Assembly (NCBI GenBank): GCA_949285735.1
Contig: CASEAQ010000016.1
Span: 1 to 49,459 of the forward strand
Direction of reading: 5' to 3'
From: an uncultured Bacteroidales bacterium
Lineage (GTDB): Bacteria > Bacteroidota > Bacteroidia > Bacteroidales > Muribaculaceae
DNA: 49,459 bases
Under the pieces are notes generated by a model. It searched no databases. It was not told the DNA's origin and was given only the letters and a program-made list of their open reading frames with translations. This document shows positions 19,516 through 28,410 of the stretch, piece after piece. The number at the start of each line of letters is the position of its first letter. Position 1 is the stretch's first letter. The position numbers were made by a program, and so were the translations under genes.

Positions 19516-20256
19516 TTATTCTGCGGCTGTTTCTTGACCGTATGGGATACCCTTGACTGCCATCATCATCACCGAGTCGTTGTGGCTGATTCGGTCGATC
19601 TGGTAACGGCTGATGCTGTTGATCTGCATCTCGTCAAGAGCCGTAACTAAGCTTTCGTATGATGCATTGGGAGTCGCCTTGATGATGACTACCGGACGCT
19701 TCAAGGTAGAGTCGTTACGAATCTCCTTTGCACGTGCTTGGTAAACACTGTCGTTGGCGGCTTCGGTCGATGCCAGTTCATTGTTTTTCCATTTCGCTTT
19801 CAATTCGTTGATGCGTGCAACAACTTCCTTGTTGCGATCTTGGAAAATCTTGCGGATACCTTGAGCTGCGCCATTGGCTTCGTTGGGAAGGAATTCCTCT
19901 GTCTTCATCGGGTTAAGGGCAAGATCTATTTGTCCTTCCTCGGTAACAGGGGGCATACCTTCGTAGTAGTAAAGGTAGTTCTTAGTCGGAACGCCTTGTG
20001 CGTCAACGTCGCTGTCAAGGATTACAGTAATTGCTTCTGATTGCTTTACCTTGTTCTGCTGCTCTTTCTCCACCTTTTCGTTGGTAGGAAGGCTGATTTG
20101 CAGAGTTTGGGACTTGATCATAGTAGTACACAGCATGAAGAAGGTAATCAAAAGCATGTTCATGTCCACCATCGGGGTAAAATCGACGTGGATTGACATT
20201 TTCTTTTGGTGTGACTTGCCTTTTCCGCTGTCACCACCCGTATCTATCTGTGCCAT
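19516..20256 (-). CDS. exbD: ExbD biopolymer transport protein (second copy)
   Basis: The 246-residue protein has a single N-terminal membrane helix preceded by a basic stretch and the ExbD signature VDFTPMVDMNMLLITFFML, in which the aspartate at the start of the helix is the proton-conducting residue. The periplasmic domain contains VVIIKATPNASYESLVTALDEMQ. It is longer than the roughly 140-residue E. coli ExbD because of an insert of about 80 residues in the middle, usual for the paired ExbD proteins of Bacteroidetes. It starts four bases after the first exbD and is translated with it. Confidence 0.95.
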   Translation of the reverse strand: MAQIDTGGDSGKGKSHQKKMSIHVDFTPMVDMNMLLITFFMLCTTMIKSQTLQISLPTNEKVEKEQQNKVKQSEAITVILDSDVDAQGVPTKNYLYYYEGMPPVTEEGQIDLALNPMKTEEFLPNEANGAAQGIRKIFQDRNKEVVARINELKAKWKNNELASTEAANDSVYQARAKEIRNDSTLKRPVVIIKATPNASYESLVTALDEMQINSISRYQIDRISHNDSVMMMAVKGIPYGQETAAE

Positions 20257-20259
20257 ATA

Positions 20260-20964
20260 CTATTCGTCCTCACTTTTTAAAGCAGTCATTAAACTAAACT
20301 TATTCATCTTCATTGTTTGCAGATTGTCCATCACCACTTGAATCTTTTCGTAAGTGGTGCTCTTATCGGCCTTGATTGCAATACCTTCACCACGCTTGAT
20401 GGCAGTTTCGATATTGGGGTTCGAAGAGTTGTAGATAGCCCTCATCCAAATTTGGAATTCGTTGGGCTTCGACAAGTCTTGGTTCATGTCGATAGGAATA
20501 CCGGCTTTTTCGGGATTCTTTGATGGATCGATGTATTCATCCCTCTTTTCTTGAGAGAGGTCGAGCCAGCCTTTGAGTTCTGCCAAGCTAACACCAAACA
20601 TGTTGGTTTTGGCGAAAGTAGAGACCTCGGCTGCAGTAAGGCTGATATTTCGATTATACACCCTGTTATATTCTGCGACTACATTCTTGATTAGCTCTGC
20701 CCTCATGTTTTCGCTTGAGAATGTCGAGTCTTTGTCACCTGCAAGTGAGATGAACACATTGCCTTTCGGAGCTACAAGCACTGTAACCAAGTTGGCTGTG
20801 GGTACTTTGATTTCCGAAACCGACGAAGGTGTTATCACCGTTACAGGTTCTTTTTGCAAGAATGTAGATGTCAACATGAAGAAAGTAAGCAAAAGTACAG
20901 TAACGTCACTCATCGCGGTCATATCGATGAGCGTACTCTTCCTTTTGATTTTAACTTTTCCCAT
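20260..20964 (-). CDS. exbD: ExbD biopolymer transport protein (first copy)
   Basis: This 234-residue ExbD has a basic N-terminus (MGKVKIKRKSTL) and the signature IDMTAMSDVTVLLLTFFMLTSTF with the membrane aspartate. The periplasmic domain ends with IAIKADKSTTYEKIQVVMDNLQ. It pairs with the second ExbD, which has a different insert. Two distinct ExbD subunits could form a heteromeric stator around one ExbB pentamer. The order exbB-exbD-exbD-tonB is compact and clearly one operon. Confidence 0.95.
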   Translation of the reverse strand: MGKVKIKRKSTLIDMTAMSDVTVLLLTFFMLTSTFLQKEPVTVITPSSVSEIKVPTANLVTVLVAPKGNVFISLAGDKDSTFSSENMRAELIKNVVAEYNRVYNRNISLTAAEVSTFAKTNMFGVSLAELKGWLDLSQEKRDEYIDPSKNPEKAGIPIDMNQDLSKPNEFQIWMRAIYNSSNPNIETAIKRGEGIAIKADKSTTYEKIQVVMDNLQTMKMNKFSLMTALKSEDE

Positions 20965-21035
20965 ATTAATCTTGCGTTATTTTCTTATAAATTGTTTGAG
21001 TGTTGTTTGTTTGCCTTACTACACACATTATCATA

Positions 21036-21857
21036 TTAGTGAGTAGCAGCAAATGTTTGAACGATCGAGAAACCTACTTCGTCGATAGCGTAAGTAAGGT
21101 TGTCAATCTTGTTGGTGAAGAAGTTATAAGAAATAACAGCGAAAGCACCAGTTGCGATACCGAATGCAGTGTTTACAAGTGCCTCAGAGATACCAGTTGA
21201 CAACTCAGTAGAGTCAGGAGCACCAGAAGCAGAAAGAGCCTGGAACGACTTGATCATACCCAACACAGTACCGAGAAGACCGAGAAGAGTACCGAGGGTT
21301 GTCAATGTAGCAACGATAGGAAGGTTTTGTTGCAACGAAGGCATTTCGAGAGCAGTAGCCTCTTCGAGTTCCTTTTGGATCATTGTAATCTTTTGTTCCT
21401 TTTCGAGAACTGTGTTCTTGTCCATTTCGTCATACTTCAAAAGAGTAGCATAAACGATGGCGCCAACAGAACCCTGTTGCTTGCGGCACAAGTTTTGAGC
21501 CTCGGCGATGTTGCCAGCAGCAAGAGCCTTCTTTACATTAGCAACGAACTTGGGTATGCTGCCTTTACCTTTTGCAGAAGAAAGAGCAATCCAACGTTCA
21601 ACCGACAGAACGATTACTGTCAAGAAGCAGCATTGAAGGATAGGCACAACGAATCCGCCCATGTAAACAGTACCGAGCAGGTTGATCGGGTGTCCAGCTT
21701 CGTTGAAGTTGCTTGGATTCCCAAGAATGAACAGGAAGATGCAAAGAGCAACAATGAAACATGCAATGATTACTAAGAATGCATTCTTGATTCCACGAAC
21801 ATTGCTTACTACAGCCCCAGATTTCTTAGGAGTTTCGTTAGGCTTTTTTGTTTCCAT
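21036..21857 (-). CDS. exbB: ExbB/TolQ/MotA-family proton channel
   Basis: The 273-residue protein has three or four membrane helices: about residues 27-50 (AFLVIIACFIVALCIFLFILG), about 68-90, and a C-terminal pair around LPIVATLTTLGTLLGLLGTVLGMIKSF and ALVNTAFGIATGAFAVISYNFF. This is the ExbB/TolQ/MotA signature. It forms the stator ring that, with ExbD, uses the proton gradient to energise TonB. It leads the operon and is preceded by a promoter-like site and an unusually long, structured leader. The nqr operon diverges from the same intergenic region. Confidence 0.95.
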   Translation of the reverse strand: METKKPNETPKKSGAVVSNVRGIKNAFLVIIACFIVALCIFLFILGNPSNFNEAGHPINLLGTVYMGGFVVPILQCCFLTVIVLSVERWIALSSAKGKGSIPKFVANVKKALAAGNIAEAQNLCRKQQGSVGAIVYATLLKYDEMDKNTVLEKEQKITMIQKELEEATALEMPSLQQNLPIVATLTTLGTLLGLLGTVLGMIKSFQALSASGAPDSTELSTGISEALVNTAFGIATGAFAVISYNFFTNKIDNLTYAIDEVGFSIVQTFAATH

Positions 21858-22105
21858 AATTAAATGAATAAAATTGTTAAAAAATAATTGTTAGTTGTTA
21901 ATGTTATTAGTCATTTATAAATATTCATTCATCAACCGGGGCAATAGACTTAATTTAAGATGATGCAATTGACACAGCTGTACAAACAAGTGTAATTTAT
22001 ACGCTCTGCTCGGCTCCACCAGGAGTCGCAGCCTATTGGTATTCAGTAGGTTTCGGCAAGTTGAAGCCACAAACATCACTTTCGTTTCTCGTCTATCATT
22101 AAAAA
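21858..22105 (-). promoter_or_regulatory. Long, possibly structured leader of the exbB operon
   Basis: If transcription starts at the promoter at 22113-22143, exbB has about 245 bases of untranslated leader. On the minus strand it contains a nested hairpin with CTCC/GGAG inside CTGC/GCAG (about 22005-22035), and a stem CCTA/TAGG (22047-22050 with 22032-22035). A palindrome ACAGCTGT lies near 21980. I see no small gene in it and cannot match it to a riboswitch class from memory. Confidence 0.4.
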
Positions 22106-22112
22106 GTTAAGG

Positions 22113-22143
22113 CAAATGTATTATAAATATTTTAATCCGCCAA
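22113..22143 (-). promoter_or_regulatory. exbB: Promoter-like site for exbB operon
   Basis: Complement of 22113-22120 reads TACATTTG, and TTG (complement of 22141-22143) is 20 bases upstream. It fits the Bacteroidetes pattern and faces exbB. Confidence 0.55.
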
Positions 22144-22222
22144 CGTTGTGATACCATTTTTTCTGAAATTTTAGAAAATTAGCTACCCAAGACGCGGCTT
22201 GTTGCTGAAGAGTTATGTTATT

Positions 22223-22344
22223 CGGCAGGGCCCTTTTCACCACCTGCCAGAAGGCTGTGGCTGAAGCAAAAAAGAATTAGCAAAGTGACGAACAGCGTTT
22301 TTCGCACAAATCACAACAAGCTCTAAATATTTTTAATAACTTTG
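22223..22344 (+). promoter_or_regulatory. Promoter region of the nqr operon
   Basis: TAACTTTG at 22337-22344 is an exact -7 element, 28 bases before the nqrA ATG, although no good -33 TTTG is visible. Upstream, GGCAGG (22223-22228) and CCTGCC (22242-22247) form a six-pair inverted repeat that could be a regulator site or the end of another transcript. The rest of the interval 22144-22336 shows nothing recognisable. Confidence 0.5.
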
Positions 22345-22372
22345 CACCAAATTAAATAACAAGACTTGCAAA

Positions 22373-23695
22373 ATGGCTGAAATCAAAATTAAGAAAGGTA
22401 TAAACTTGAATTTGGAAGGTGCCATTGCCGATGCCACAATCACCGACACTTCGTGCAAGAGCTTTGCGGTAATCCCCGACGATTTCACGGGCATCACGCC
22501 AAGGCTCGACGTGAAAGAGGGCGACAGCGTGGAGGCTGGCAGTGTGCTGTACCACGACAAGAACCACACGGAGGTGAAAGTGACAAGCCCCGTGGCTGGA
22601 CGCGTTGCCGCCGTGGCAAGGGGCGAACGCCGCAAAATCGAGGCGATAGTGATCGAAGCCGACGGCAGCAACAAGGCAAAAACATTCGATACCAAGGGCG
22701 ACGTGCGCAACACGCTGCTCGAATCGGGATTGTGGTGCGCTTTGCGCCAACGCCCCTACGACATCGTTCCCGACCCGTCGGTGAAGCCTCGCGACATTTT
22801 CATCACGGCATTCGACTCGGCTCCGCTTGCCCCCGACTTTTCTTTGTTGCTCAATGGCAAAGAGAAGTACCTGGATAAAGGCATAGAGGTACTCTCGACA
22901 CTCACCGACGGCAATGTTTACTTAGGTTGCTGCCCCGAGTGGGTACCCGATGCAAAAGGTTGCATCATCAACACATTCAACGGGCCGCATCCTGCTGGAA
23001 ACGTGGGTGTGCAAATTGCCAACGTCAAGCCTGTCAACAAGGGCGAGACCGTGTGGACGCTCGATGCCGTGACGGCAGCCCGCATAGGCGAGCTGTTCAC
23101 CACGGGCTCAGTGCCATTCGACACGATAGTAGCCGTGACAGGCGAGTCGATCAAACACCCACACTACGCACGTTGCACGATGGGCTGCACGGTGGCTTCG
23201 CTGCTCGGCAACGACGTTGACAACCCCGAAAACTGCCGAATCGTGTCGGGCAACCTGCTGACCGGCAACCACGTCGCCGCCAACGGCTACTTGCGCTTCC
23301 CTTACAGGCAACTGTCGGTGATAACCGAGGTGAAAAATCCTGCCGACTTCCTTGGCTGGGCTTCGCTCAGCCCGCGCCGGTTCAGCATCTACCACTCGTT
23401 CACCAATTGGCTCCTGCGCCGCGGCAAGCCGGCAGAGTTTGACGCAAAGCTCAATGGCGGCGAACGCGCCATAATCATGTCGGGCGAATATGACCGTATG
23501 CTGCCGATGGACATTCTCGGTGAGTTCCTCATAAAAGCAATCATAGCATTCGACATCGACAAGATGGAGCAATTGGGCATCTATGAAGTCGCACCCGAAG
23601 ACTTCGCCCTGTGTGAATTTGCCGACACCTCGAAGTTGCCATTGCAGAAAATCGTGCGCGAGGGTCTCGACAAACTATATAAAGAAATGAATTAA
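22373..23695 (+). CDS. nqrA: Na+-translocating NADH:quinone reductase subunit A
   Basis: This 440-residue soluble subunit begins with KIKKGINLNLEGA, the NqrA N-terminal barrel-sandwich domain, and includes DFTGITPRLDVKEGDSVEAG and VTSPVAGRVAAVARGERR. The complex oxidises NADH, reduces quinone and pumps sodium out of the cell. NqrA contacts the membrane side and helps form the quinone site. The length matches the family. It is the first of six genes in the standard order A-B-C-D-E-F. Confidence 0.97.
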   Translation: MAEIKIKKGINLNLEGAIADATITDTSCKSFAVIPDDFTGITPRLDVKEGDSVEAGSVLYHDKNHTEVKVTSPVAGRVAAVARGERRKIEAIVIEADGSNKAKTFDTKGDVRNTLLESGLWCALRQRPYDIVPDPSVKPRDIFITAFDSAPLAPDFSLLLNGKEKYLDKGIEVLSTLTDGNVYLGCCPEWVPDAKGCIINTFNGPHPAGNVGVQIANVKPVNKGETVWTLDAVTAARIGELFTTGSVPFDTIVAVTGESIKHPHYARCTMGCTVASLLGNDVDNPENCRIVSGNLLTGNHVAANGYLRFPYRQLSVITEVKNPADFLGWASLSPRRFSIYHSFTNWLLRRGKPAEFDAKLNGGERAIIMSGEYDRMLPMDILGEFLIKAIIAFDIDKMEQLGIYEVAPEDFALCEFADTSKLPLQKIVREGLDKLYKEMN

Positions 23696-23718
23696 CCCAC
23701 TAAAGACAATAAATCAAC

Positions 23719-24927
23719 GTGAAAGGTTTAAGAAATTATCTTAACAGGATTAAACCCAATTTCATGCCCGGCGGCAAGTATAGCAAGTTGCAGTCGGTGT
23801 TTGAGGGGTTTGAATCGTTCCTGTTCACGCCCAACACCACATCGGCATCGGGCGTGAGCATTCACGACAGCAACGACTCGAAGCGCACGATGACCGTAGT
23901 CATCATCTCGCTCATTCCTTGCTTGCTGTTTGGAATGTACAACATCGGCTACCAGCACTACCTTGCAATAGGCAACGCAAGTGCCGGCTTCTGGGAAATG
24001 TTCCTCTATGGCTTCTTAGCCCTGCTGCCCACGATAGTGGTTTCGTATGTAGTGGGTCTGGGTATCGAGTTCATTGGCGCGCAGATACGCCACCACGAGA
24101 TACAAGAGGGCTTCCTCGTGACAGGCTTGCTGATACCGCTCATTTGCCCCATCAATACCCCGCTATGGATGATTGCCGTGGCTACGGCATTCTCCGTGAT
24201 ATTCGTCAAGGAAATATTCGGCGGAACTGGCATGAACATATTCAATGTGGCACTCGTCACTCGCGCATTCCTGTTCTTCGCCTATCCTGCAAAAATGTCG
24301 GGCGATGCCGCATTTGTCGCCACCGAGCCGATACTTGGCTTGGGCGAGGGGCAAGTGGTTGACGCATTCTCGGGCGCAACACCGCTCGGGCAGATTGCCA
24401 CTGCCACCTCAGCCAACCTGCAGATTACAAACATAGTCGGCGATCCCATCAGCACATTCGACGCATTCCTCGGGCTTATCCCGGGGTCGGTGGGTGAAAC
24501 CTCTACCCTCTGCATCTTGATTGGCGCGCTCGTGCTGCTATTCACTGGCACTGCCTCGTGGAAAATAATGCTGTCGGTGTTTGTCGGCGGACTGTTCATG
24601 GGCTGGATTGCCCACATTTTCCCGTCAGCTACCTACCCGGCATCGTCGTTGTCGCCAATCGACCAGATATGCCTTGGAGGATTCGCCTTCGCTGCCGTGT
24701 TCATGGCTACCGACCCTGTAACAGGCGCGCGCACCGAAGTGGGAAAATACATCTATGGATTCCTTATCGGAGTGCTTGCAATCCTGATACGCGTTTACAA
24801 TAGCGGCTACCCCGAGGGGGCTATGCTCGCCGTGCTGTTCATGAACGCTTTCGCTCCGCTCATCGACTATTTTGTGGTACAATCCAACATTCGCCGACGC
24901 TTGAAGCGTGCAAAAGCCAACAACTAA
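23719..24927 (+). CDS. nqrB: Na+-translocating NADH:quinone reductase subunit B
   Basis: The 402-residue protein has about ten membrane helices and is the sodium-channel subunit of Na+-NQR. The motif DAFSGATPLGQ holds the threonine (about residue 220) that carries covalent FMN, attached by the ApbE transferase, which is not in this window. The frame opens with GTG at 23719, giving MKGLRNYLNRIKPNF, the expected NqrB N-terminus. No in-frame ATG fits as well. It starts 23 bases after nqrA. Confidence 0.97.
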   Translation: MKGLRNYLNRIKPNFMPGGKYSKLQSVFEGFESFLFTPNTTSASGVSIHDSNDSKRTMTVVIISLIPCLLFGMYNIGYQHYLAIGNASAGFWEMFLYGFLALLPTIVVSYVVGLGIEFIGAQIRHHEIQEGFLVTGLLIPLICPINTPLWMIAVATAFSVIFVKEIFGGTGMNIFNVALVTRAFLFFAYPAKMSGDAAFVATEPILGLGEGQVVDAFSGATPLGQIATATSANLQITNIVGDPISTFDAFLGLIPGSVGETSTLCILIGALVLLFTGTASWKIMLSVFVGGLFMGWIAHIFPSATYPASSLSPIDQICLGGFAFAAVFMATDPVTGARTEVGKYIYGFLIGVLAILIRVYNSGYPEGAMLAVLFMNAFAPLIDYFVVQSNIRRRLKRAKANN

Positions 24928-24949
24928 ACACTTGGAGGAGAGAATAAAG

Positions 24950-25660
24950 ATGAATACACAAAGTAACACTTATACAATAATTTATTCTTCGATAATGGTG
25001 CTTGTCGTAGGCGCAGCTTTGGCATTCGTATATCAGGCTTTGAAACCTGCACAAGACGAAAACGTTGCCAACGACAAACGCCAGCAGATACTCAGCGCAA
25101 TCCACATAGTTGCCCCCGAGGGCAAGGTGGGTGAAACCTACGAGAAGTATATAACGGGCGAATTCCTGACCGACACCGAGGGTAACCGCACCGACGGCGA
25201 CGCATTCGGCATCGACATGGCAAGCGAAGTGAAAAAAGACGCAGCCAGCCGCCAACTGCCGGTGTTCATTGCAAGCACCGACGACGGCAAGACGGTGTAT
25301 GTATTGCCTGTATATGGTGCTGGGCTGTGGGGCCCCATTTGGGGATATGTGGCTGTGGAAGAGAATGGCGACACAGTATATGGAGCCTACTTCTCCCATT
25401 CGGGCGAGACCCCAGGCCTTGGCGCGGAAATTGCCACTGCCCACTTCCAAGAGCAATTCGTCGGCAAGGAGCTTTACAAAGATGGCAAGTTCCGTTCGAT
25501 CGACGTGATGAAAGCAGGGCAAAAGCCTGTTGACAACGCCGACTATGTTGACGCCATCTCGGGCGGCACAATCACCAGCAAGGGAGTGCAATCGATGCTC
25601 TCCGACTGCCTGAGCCTGTATGACGCATTTTTGAACAAATTGCAAACCGCAGAAAAATAA
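24950..25660 (+). CDS. nqrC: Na+-translocating NADH:quinone reductase subunit C
   Basis: From the ATG at 24950 the product is 236 residues, with one N-terminal membrane helix (about 10-31, YTIIYSSIMVLVVGAALAFVYQAL) and a periplasmic FMN-binding domain. The flavin attachment motif is DAISGGTITSKG, in which the second threonine-type position carries FMN; most family members have SGAT, here SGGT. A strong Shine-Dalgarno GGAGGAG at 24934-24940 is placed ten bases before this ATG and excludes the longer frame from 24908. Such a site is unusual in this genome. Confidence 0.96.
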   Translation: MNTQSNTYTIIYSSIMVLVVGAALAFVYQALKPAQDENVANDKRQQILSAIHIVAPEGKVGETYEKYITGEFLTDTEGNRTDGDAFGIDMASEVKKDAASRQLPVFIASTDDGKTVYVLPVYGAGLWGPIWGYVAVEENGDTVYGAYFSHSGETPGLGAEIATAHFQEQFVGKELYKDGKFRSIDVMKAGQKPVDNADYVDAISGGTITSKGVQSMLSDCLSLYDAFLNKLQTAEK

Positions 25661-25672
25661 CACACACGCATT

Positions 25673-26296
25673 ATGTTGTCAAAAATATCAAAAGAAGCAT
25701 TATTCAACCCACTGTCGCGCAATAACCCCGTGTTGGTGCAGATATTGGGTATCTGCTCGTGCCTTGCCGTCACCGCAAAACTGGAGCCTGCTATCGTGAT
25801 GGGCATCTCGGTTACTGCCATCACGGCTTTCTCAAACTTGATAATCTCGCTCATACGCAACACCATCCCCAACAACATTCGCATCATCGTGCAACTGGTG
25901 GTGGTCGCTGCCCTCGTTATCATTGTTGACCAAATACTCAAAGCCTACAACTATGAAATGAGCAAGGCGTTGTCGGTATTCATCGGACTTATCATCACCA
26001 ACTGCATACTGATGGGGCGACTCGAAGCATTCGCCCTCTCCAACAAGCCTTGGCCGTCGTTCCTCGACGGTATCGGCAACGGCATCGGATATGCAATCAT
26101 TCTCATCGTCGTGGCTTTCTTCCGCGAATTGCTCGGGTCGGGCACACTCTTCGGCTTCCAAGTGATTCCGCAAGCATTCTACGGCATGGGATATGCCAAC
26201 AACGGCTTGATGATACTGCCTCCGATGGCACTGATTACGGTGGGCTGCATCATTTGGTGGCACCGTTCGAGAAACAAGGACTTACAAGAACAATAA
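25673..26296 (+). CDS. nqrD: Na+-translocating NADH:quinone reductase subunit D
   Basis: The 207-residue subunit has six membrane helices and family motifs including NPLSRNNPVLVQILGICSCLAVT, in which the cysteine helps bind the iron centre shared with NqrE, and NCILMGRLEAFA. It starts 12 bases after nqrC. NqrD and NqrE are inverted homologues that form the electron-carrying core of the pump. Confidence 0.97.
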   Translation: MLSKISKEALFNPLSRNNPVLVQILGICSCLAVTAKLEPAIVMGISVTAITAFSNLIISLIRNTIPNNIRIIVQLVVVAALVIIVDQILKAYNYEMSKALSVFIGLIITNCILMGRLEAFALSNKPWPSFLDGIGNGIGYAIILIVVAFFRELLGSGTLFGFQVIPQAFYGMGYANNGLMILPPMALITVGCIIWWHRSRNKDLQEQ

Positions 26297-26327
26297 ACAC
26301 CTGTGTACCCTAAAAAATTAGCAAAGA

Positions 26328-26942
26328 ATGGAAGATCTTAATCTGTTTATAAAGTCGATTTTCATCGACAACATGATATTTGCCTACTTCTTGGGTATGT
26401 GTTCGTTCCTTGCCGTATCCAAGAATGTGAAAACGGCTTTCGGACTTGGCATTGCGGTAACATTCATGCTCGTGGTGACGCTGCCCATCAACTATATGCT
26501 CGACAAATACCTGCTACAGCCAGGCGCAATGAAATGGCTCGGCGAGGAATTTGCAACAGTTGACTTGAGCTTCCTTGCGCTCATCATGTTTATCGCAGTG
26601 ATTGCATCTATCACTCAACTCGTGGAAATGGCAGTGGAGAAATTCTCACCGTCGCTCTACGCGTCGCTCGGTATCTTCTTGCCGCTGATTGCCGTCAACT
26701 GTGCCATACTTGGGTGCGCGTTGTTCATGCAGCAACGCGACTTCGGCTCGGCTTGGACGGCAACCGTGTATGGCGCCGGCTCGGGAATCGGTTGGATGCT
26801 TGCCATCGTTGGGCTTGCCGCAATACGCGAGAAATTAGCTTACAGCAACATTCCAAAGCCACTGCGAGGCATAGGCATAACATTTATATTAACTGGCTTG
26901 ATGGGTATAGCTTTCATGAGCTTCCTCGGCATAAAACTCTGA
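26328..26942 (+). CDS. nqrE: Na+-translocating NADH:quinone reductase subunit E
   Basis: The 204-residue protein is a six-helix membrane subunit. It shows NMIFAYFLGMCSFLAVSKNVKTAFGLGIAVTFM and VNCAILGCALFMQQRDFG, with cysteines that ligate the intramembrane iron centre together with NqrD. Length and spacing (31 bases after nqrD) are normal. Confidence 0.97.
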   Translation: MEDLNLFIKSIFIDNMIFAYFLGMCSFLAVSKNVKTAFGLGIAVTFMLVVTLPINYMLDKYLLQPGAMKWLGEEFATVDLSFLALIMFIAVIASITQLVEMAVEKFSPSLYASLGIFLPLIAVNCAILGCALFMQQRDFGSAWTATVYGAGSGIGWMLAIVGLAAIREKLAYSNIPKPLRGIGITFILTGLMGIAFMSFLGIKL

Positions 26943-26948
26943 TGGCAA

Positions 26949-28220
26949 ATGGAACTGACGATTTTTTCAAGCGCGATACTTTTCCTTATCGTAACACTGC
27001 TCTTGGTGATTATATTGCTGGTGGCAAAAAAATACCTTGTGCCGTCGGGCAATGTGACTATCGACATCAACGGAGGCAAAAAGACACTCGAAGTGCCACA
27101 AGGCAGCTCATTGCTCTCAACACTTGCCACGCAACAGATACACCTTGCATCGGCTTGCGGTGGCAAGGGCAGCTGTGGGCAATGCAAACTGCAAGTGATC
27201 GAGGGCGGGGGCAACATCCTGCCCACCGAGACTGTCCACTTCTCACGCAAGGAGCAACAAGCCAACTGGCGACTTGGTTGCCAAGTGAAGGTGAAAGACA
27301 ACCTCAAGATACAGGTTCCCGACTCGGTTCTCGAAATCAAGGAATGGGAATGCGAGGTTATTTCCAACAAGAATGTGGCTACGTTCATCAAAGAGTTTAT
27401 CGTGGCTCTTCCTCCGGGCGAACACATGAACTTCGTTCCAGGTTCGTATGCACAAATCAGCATTCCGCCCTACGAGATGGACTACGACAAAGACATCGAC
27501 AAGGAGTCGATTGGAAAGGAATATTTGCCGTCGTGGGAGAAATTTGGGCTGTTCGGGCTCAAGTGCAAGAACACCGAAACCACAATACGTGCCTACTCGA
27601 TGGCCAACTACCCTGCCGAGGGCGACCGCATAATGCTCACCGTGCGCATTGCCACTCCGCCATTCAAGCCAAAACCTCAAGTTGGCTTCCAAGACGTGAT
27701 GCCCGGCATCGCATCGTCATACATCTTTACGCTGAAACCCGGCGACAAGGTGAAAATGAGTGGCCCCTATGGAGATTTCCACCCCATTTTCGATTCAAAG
27801 AAAGAAATGATATGGGTTGGTGGTGGCGCCGGCATGGCTCCGTTGCGTGCACAAATCATGCACATGACCAAGACACTGAACACTCGCGACCGCAAGATGT
27901 CATATTTCTACGGAGCACGCGCACTCAACGAGGTATTCTACCTGCAAGATTTCTTGCAGCTTGAAAAGGAGTTCCCCAACTTCTCGTTCCACTTGGCACT
28001 CGACCGCCCCGACCCAGCAGCCGACGCAGCTGGGGTGAAATACACTCCAGGATTTGTTCACCAGGTGATGTACGACACCTACTTGAAGGACCACGACGCA
28101 CCCGAAGACATCGAATACTACATGTGCGGTCCTGGCCCAATGAGCAAGGCAGTGGAAGGCATGCTTTACAACCTTGGTGTTGACATCGAAAGCATCCACT
28201 TCGACAACTTCGGCGGCTAA
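26949..28220 (+). CDS. nqrF: Na+-translocating NADH:quinone reductase subunit F
   Basis: This 423-residue subunit is where NADH is oxidised. It has an N-terminal membrane anchor (about 5-28) and a ferredoxin domain with [2Fe-2S] ligands Cys70, Cys76, Cys79 (CGGKGSCGQC) and Cys111. An FAD domain with RAYSMANYPAEGD and an NADH-binding domain with VGGGAGMAPLRAQ and YMCGPGPMSKAV follow. It begins six bases after nqrE and ends the operon; a terminator follows at 28261. Confidence 0.97.
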   Translation: MELTIFSSAILFLIVTLLLVIILLVAKKYLVPSGNVTIDINGGKKTLEVPQGSSLLSTLATQQIHLASACGGKGSCGQCKLQVIEGGGNILPTETVHFSRKEQQANWRLGCQVKVKDNLKIQVPDSVLEIKEWECEVISNKNVATFIKEFIVALPPGEHMNFVPGSYAQISIPPYEMDYDKDIDKESIGKEYLPSWEKFGLFGLKCKNTETTIRAYSMANYPAEGDRIMLTVRIATPPFKPKPQVGFQDVMPGIASSYIFTLKPGDKVKMSGPYGDFHPIFDSKKEMIWVGGGAGMAPLRAQIMHMTKTLNTRDRKMSYFYGARALNEVFYLQDFLQLEKEFPNFSFHLALDRPDPAADAAGVKYTPGFVHQVMYDTYLKDHDAPEDIEYYMCGPGPMSKAVEGMLYNLGVDIESIHFDNFGG

Positions 28221-28260
28221 GCCTATCTCCCGATTAAAAATCAATTTGACAATAACAATG

Positions 28261-28298
28261 CAGGGCGCACATTTATGAAGTGCGCCCTGTGTTATTTT
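28261..28298 (+). terminator. Intrinsic terminator of nqr operon
   Basis: A perfect ten-pair stem (28261-28270 with 28280-28289) around a nine-base loop is followed by a U-rich tract. It lies 40 bases after the nqrF stop. Confidence 0.9.
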
Positions 28299-28348
28299 CA
28301 TCAATTTCCCTTACACTTTGAATTTACGACAAATTAACCATTCAAAAG

Positions 28349-28380
28349 GTTGCACATTCAACATCGGTGTGCTATTTTTG
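28349..28380 (+). promoter_or_regulatory. Promoter of the Rpn-family gene
   Basis: GTTG (28349-28352), 20 bases, then TATTTTTG (28373-28380) fits the Bacteroidetes consensus with one mismatch in the -33 element. Transcription would start near 28387, 24 bases before the ATG. Confidence 0.65.
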
Positions 28381-28410
28381 TGAAAAACAACACATAACCC
28401 CATTGGCTAT

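Noticed and set aside
22005-22025. GGCTCCACCA considered as a tmRNA or tRNA 3' end
   Set aside because: No T-arm (TTCGA loop) precedes it and no matching 5' acceptor strand exists; Bacteroidetes also rarely encode CCA.
26714-27964. 416-codon plus-strand frame across nqrE and nqrF
   Set aside because: It overlaps two well-identified nqr genes in another frame and has no recognisable fold.
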